Positions 61,190 through 64,000 of a stretch of DNA of 64,000 nt are shown here, in pieces (within the stretch, counting starts at the first letter, position 1; each line of letters begins with the position of its first letter). Source of the stretch: Niastella koreensis GR20-10 (GTDB lineage Bacteria > Bacteroidota > Bacteroidia > Chitinophagales > Chitinophagaceae); the NCBI RefSeq assembly GCF_000246855.1, contig NC_016609.1:5344744-5408743 (forward strand), given 5' to 3'. The position numbers were made by a program, and so were the translations under genes. The notes below the pieces were generated by a model, which ran no database searches, had not been told where the DNA came from, and was given only the letters and a program-made list of their open reading frames with translations.

Positions 61190-62344
61190 TTAGTTTTCTT
61201 TCTTCCAGTTAACATTCAATATAATTGATCCAAATGCAGTACAAACAATCAGCGCAAAAATGAACCAGCCCAGGAAGGGTGTTAACGAAACGATCCTGAG
61301 AACCACGAAGATCGCTAATGCAGCAAATACCAGGCGCCAGTAACGCCATTTTGAGTACGACCGGTTATTAAGCCAGTTGGCTGCTACAACCGAAGTAATG
61401 GTGCCGGCAAAAACGGCAAGTATAATATAACTGAACAATAGAACCAGACCTGCGGGCACTCCGATCACTGTAATGCAGGCGATCGCTGCAGCCACAGGCA
61501 CGCCAATCCAGAATAAAAAACCAAACCCCAATGACCTTACTGTTTTATCATAAGCTGTTTGACCTGCCTTTTTCATAGTGGAGCTGAACAGGTATTGAAT
61601 GATCATGATCATCACCAACACCATTCCTACGTACCATATCAATCCTAACAATGAAGAGAACCCAAGAAAATACCATTGATCTTTTCTCATTTTCAGGGAA
61701 GGGTCATATACAGCCTGGCCATTTTTAACCGAATTATGGAAATCAACATTCCCGGATGAAGTCCAGAAATGAACATCCTTATCAAAAGAAGCTGCATTTC
61801 CTATAGTAAGTTTGTCGCCCGCCAGTACTGATCGTCCGCCAACAATACCATTTATTATAATATCGCCGCCCCTGCAATCAACATCATTCATGGCATGCCC
61901 GTCAAAATATAATTTGCCTGATCTTGTTTTAAACTTTCCATTAACCTGCCCATCGATCGTTATTTCGCTACCTGCTGATAGAAGGCCGCCTATAACAGCC
62001 TCTTTGCCGATGAGAACCTTTCCCCCGGTAACAACCACATCACCGGCTACATTTTTCAGTATGTTCAACTGGCCGCCTGCACAACGGATATCGTCGCCAA
62101 CATAACCATTGAAAGTAATGGTGCCTCCACCAGCCAGTATGTCATTGGAAACAGTATCATTTATGGTAACCGTACCACCGGCTACTACCAGATCGCCGTA
62201 AACGGGTGCATTTAACATTACCTCGCCACCAGTGATATAAACATCTTCATATACCGGCTTGTCAATAACAACATTTTTACCCATTTGAGCGCCAACCGGG
62301 CCCATTGTCACCACCAGCAGCCATAATAACAGTACCTGTTTCAT
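61190..62344 (-). CDS. Bactofilin-like polymer-forming domain on a membrane anchor
   Basis: 384 residues. Signal peptide 1-19 (MKQVLLLWLLVVTMGPVGAQ). Residues about 25-195 are a regular right-handed beta-helix of short rungs (YGDLVVAGGTVTINDTVSND; AGDVVVTGGKVLIGKEAVIG), as in polymer-forming bactofilin-like domains. The C-terminal half has about four membrane helices (GLIWYVGMVLVMIMIIQYLF; GVPVAAAIACITVIGVPAGL; LAIFVVLRIVSLTPFLGWFI). The helix would therefore lie outside the cytoplasm. Operon with CheB. Possible envelope scaffold; function unproven. Confidence 0.75.
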   Translation of the reverse strand: MKQVLLLWLLVVTMGPVGAQMGKNVVIDKPVYEDVYITGGEVMLNAPVYGDLVVAGGTVTINDTVSNDILAGGGTITFNGYVGDDIRCAGGQLNILKNVAGDVVVTGGKVLIGKEAVIGGLLSAGSEITIDGQVNGKFKTRSGKLYFDGHAMNDVDCRGGDIIINGIVGGRSVLAGDKLTIGNAASFDKDVHFWTSSGNVDFHNSVKNGQAVYDPSLKMRKDQWYFLGFSSLLGLIWYVGMVLVMIMIIQYLFSSTMKKAGQTAYDKTVRSLGFGFLFWIGVPVAAAIACITVIGVPAGLVLLFSYIILAVFAGTITSVVAANWLNNRSYSKWRYWRLVFAALAIFVVLRIVSLTPFLGWFIFALIVCTAFGSIILNVNWKKEN

Positions 62345-62514
62345 ACATTCATTTTCCTAAATCTATTTACAAACAACACCAAAAACCTTGACGCCGGCCA
62401 TCTTATACCTTGATAATTATCAGGTACGACCCTTGAGGGCACTCATTCAAAACCGCCTCCTGTTTAAAGTAACATTGTGGTGTTCTTATAAACACTCAAT
62501 TAAAACTCTTTTAT

Positions 62515-63228
62515 ATGTCACTGGATAATTTCAATAAAGATTTTACAAAAGCATTCACCCGGAATTGCATTTTGTATTCAGCCACTGAAGAATACAGCTA
62601 CGGGAATTTGTTGTTTATGCAATTTACCGGCGATGCCCGGGAAATGAATTCGATAGCCATATCAGTTGTAAATAATATGTACCAGGGTAAACTTATTTCA
62701 CGGATAATAAGGGTACTTGAAAATAAAAATCTACCCCAGGTAAACCAGCTATGCAGCACGGCAAACAACCTTATCAATGAATTCAATTCATACATTCAGC
62801 AGGAACCTTATACCTCCGCTCACTGCAATGAGCTTATACAAACCATGCGATCCTTTTACGAGCTGGTCAACTCATTGAATCATGATCTTTGCGAACAGGT
62901 TTTAAATAAATTAAAAGATCTTAGTTCCTGCATTTATAATGCAGACCGGCATGCCAATGTTGATAGCTATTACCTGTATGAAGCAATTGAGCAGATCAAA
63001 TTCTATTTGAAGAACCTGTTGAAATACTATTATCATTTCCTTATTGTGAAGGAACAGGAGCATGAAAACTGCAAAGGTATTGGGCTTACCACCCAGGTAG
63101 CAGATTATTTGTGGGAACTGATAGGTAAAATAGAAACAGTAAGTGATTATATAGAAGATGTGCTTGAAATGCTTTTAACCTGGGAAATTCGTATGGATAT
63201 GTGCGAAGAGCAGGCGTTATATAATTAA
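62515..63228 (+). CDS. Helical cytoplasmic protein of unknown function
   Basis: 237 residues, no signal peptide or membrane segment, not recognised as any family. Largely alpha-helical by composition, with long amphipathic stretches (YQGKLISRIIRVLENKNLPQ, YYLYEAIEQIKFYLKNLLKY) and an acidic end (SDYIEDVLEMLLTWEIRMDM). Six Cys are spread through it. It stands alone in its own transcription unit, so context gives no hint. Confidence 0.55.
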   Translation: MSLDNFNKDFTKAFTRNCILYSATEEYSYGNLLFMQFTGDAREMNSIAISVVNNMYQGKLISRIIRVLENKNLPQVNQLCSTANNLINEFNSYIQQEPYTSAHCNELIQTMRSFYELVNSLNHDLCEQVLNKLKDLSSCIYNADRHANVDSYYLYEAIEQIKFYLKNLLKYYYHFLIVKEQEHENCKGIGLTTQVADYLWELIGKIETVSDYIEDVLEMLLTWEIRMDMCEEQALYN

Positions 63229-63423
63229 AATCACAATGTCATTCCTATAAAAAGAAAAGAACAATCAGTTACGATAACCGGGTTATTGAACTTACTCGTT
63301 GGCAAAAATGGCAGATTCCTTTTAAAGATCGGGACGAGACAATTTAATAAGGCCGCATCCAGGTTTTTACAAACTTAGAAGACGGCCTCATCGCTGATGT
63401 AATAGCCTAAACTTTAGATACAA

Positions 63424-64000
63424 TTACTTTATCACACTTATCTTACCTGTTTGACTCCAGTCTTTCTTTGCTGCTTTTACAACGATCCGGTAATAATACA
63501 CGCCAATCGGAATATTAGCTACATTAAATTCCACATTGTGTTCACCTGCTGGCTTGGTTGCATCTACCAGTGTTGTTATTTGCCTGTTCATCGCATCAAA
63601 AATCTGAATAGTTACATGGCCATCAACTGGTAATTCATAGTATATTTTCGTCGTGCTGGCTGCCGGATTGGGCGCCACTTTAACCTGGAATTTGCCAGAC
63701 ATCGCACTGTTGTTGCCTTCTGGAACCTGACTCATTCGAACTATATCGTCTTTATGGTCACAGTTCGATAAAGGTTGGGAATATTTAATTGTTGTATAAT
63801 CAGTACCAGAATTAATACCGGTGCCTGATCCGGTAACATATACATTGCCCTGGCTGTCAACGGCTATAGGATGTTTACCTCCGGCGCCGTCGTCACCATT
63901 GGCAGGGCCGTTATATCTTGTAATCCATTGCTCGGCTCCGCTTTTATCATATTTAATGGTCGCAAAATCAGATGCGGTGCAAATACCTTTGCTTGATCCG
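63424..64000 (-). CDS. SBBP-repeat protein with T9SS sorting domain, N-terminus beyond window
   Basis: The minus frame is open to the right edge (192 codons in the window). The visible part begins with a beta-propeller SBBP repeat (DFATIKYDKSGAEQWITRYN; PIAVDSQGNVYVTGSGTG) and ends in a type A T9SS sorting domain (VAPNPAASTTKIYYELPVDG; NIPIGVYYYRIVVK; TGKISVIK). It is likely a large secreted surface protein. Its stop is 75 bases from the plausible terminator stem AGGCCG/CGGCCT (63350-63388). Confidence 0.85.
   Translation of the reverse strand, partial: GSSKGICTASDFATIKYDKSGAEQWITRYNGPANGDDGAGGKHPIAVDSQGNVYVTGSGTGINSGTDYTTIKYSQPLSNCDHKDDIVRMSQVPEGNNSAMSGKFQVKVAPNPAASTTKIYYELPVDGHVTIQIFDAMNRQITTLVDATKPAGEHNVEFNVANIPIGVYYYRIVVKAAKKDWSQTGKISVIK

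Noticed and set aside
1-64000. tRNA, rRNA, riboswitch or prophage genes
   Set aside because: None could be recognised by reading both strands; tail-fibre-like proteins at 27822-32159 are typical Bacteroidota surface proteins with signal peptides, not a prophage.

Overview
The window looks like the chromosome of a Bacteroidota bacterium, most probably Chitinophagaceae (Chitinophaga/Niastella-like). Reasons: a SusC/SusD pair, SusC-type outer-membrane receptors, several proteins with a type IX secretion (T9SS) C-terminal sorting domain, HYC_CC_PP and DUF3347 copper genes, many AraC-family regulators, and mostly weak Shine-Dalgarno sequences. No rRNA, tRNA, CRISPR array or recognisable transposase was seen.

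Layout. 1-4417: nutrient-uptake pair SusD (cut by the left edge) and SusC. 4863-9606: overlapping operon of a secreted M48 metalloprotease and a secreted TPR-CHAT (caspase-like) protein. 10104-14598: exported protein, ketopantoate-reductase-like enzyme, TonB-dependent-type receptor. 14996-26101: accessory run of small redox enzymes (SDRs, MDR, PNPOx-like, alpha/beta hydrolase, epimerase), an ECF sigma factor and three AraC regulators. 26101-26973: kinase remnant plus an unusual 21-bp tandem repeat, then ku. 27822-32159: three surface/secreted proteins on the minus strand. 32592-37807: a divergent four-gene plus-strand cassette (two collagen-like Gly-rich proteins, a protein with a pore-forming-toxin-like beta-hairpin region, a nuclease-like protein). 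This is the strongest candidate for an undescribed system. 37788-44947: regulators mixed with broken genes (collapsed hybrid two-component protein, GH63-like fragment, truncated kinases). 44992-47851: ABC exporter with a NEW3-domain protein. 48050-49216: CPA2 antiporter. 49301-60222: stress and metal block of Hsp20, chromate resistance (ChrB-AraC fusion, ChrB, ChrA), copper resistance (heavy-metal-binding protein, P1B ATPase, HMBD-CopA-CopB fusion, frameshifted haem-binding gene, DUF3347, HYC_CC_PP) and a second Hsp20. 60382-64000: phosphoribosyltransferase fragment, stand-alone CheB, bactofilin-like membrane protein, helical unknown, and a partial SBBP/T9SS protein.

How they work together. 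The metal block is coherent: chromate is sensed and exported by ChrB/ChrA, copper is moved to the periplasm by the P-type ATPase and oxidised or bound by the multicopper oxidase fusion and small carriers, while small heat-shock proteins protect folding. AraC regulators repeatedly sit beside one or two oxidoreductases, suggesting locally controlled detoxification modules. At least ten gene remnants lie at gene junctions, so the region has seen repeated deletion and rearrangement. All family assignments are from reading the translated sequence; no database search was run.
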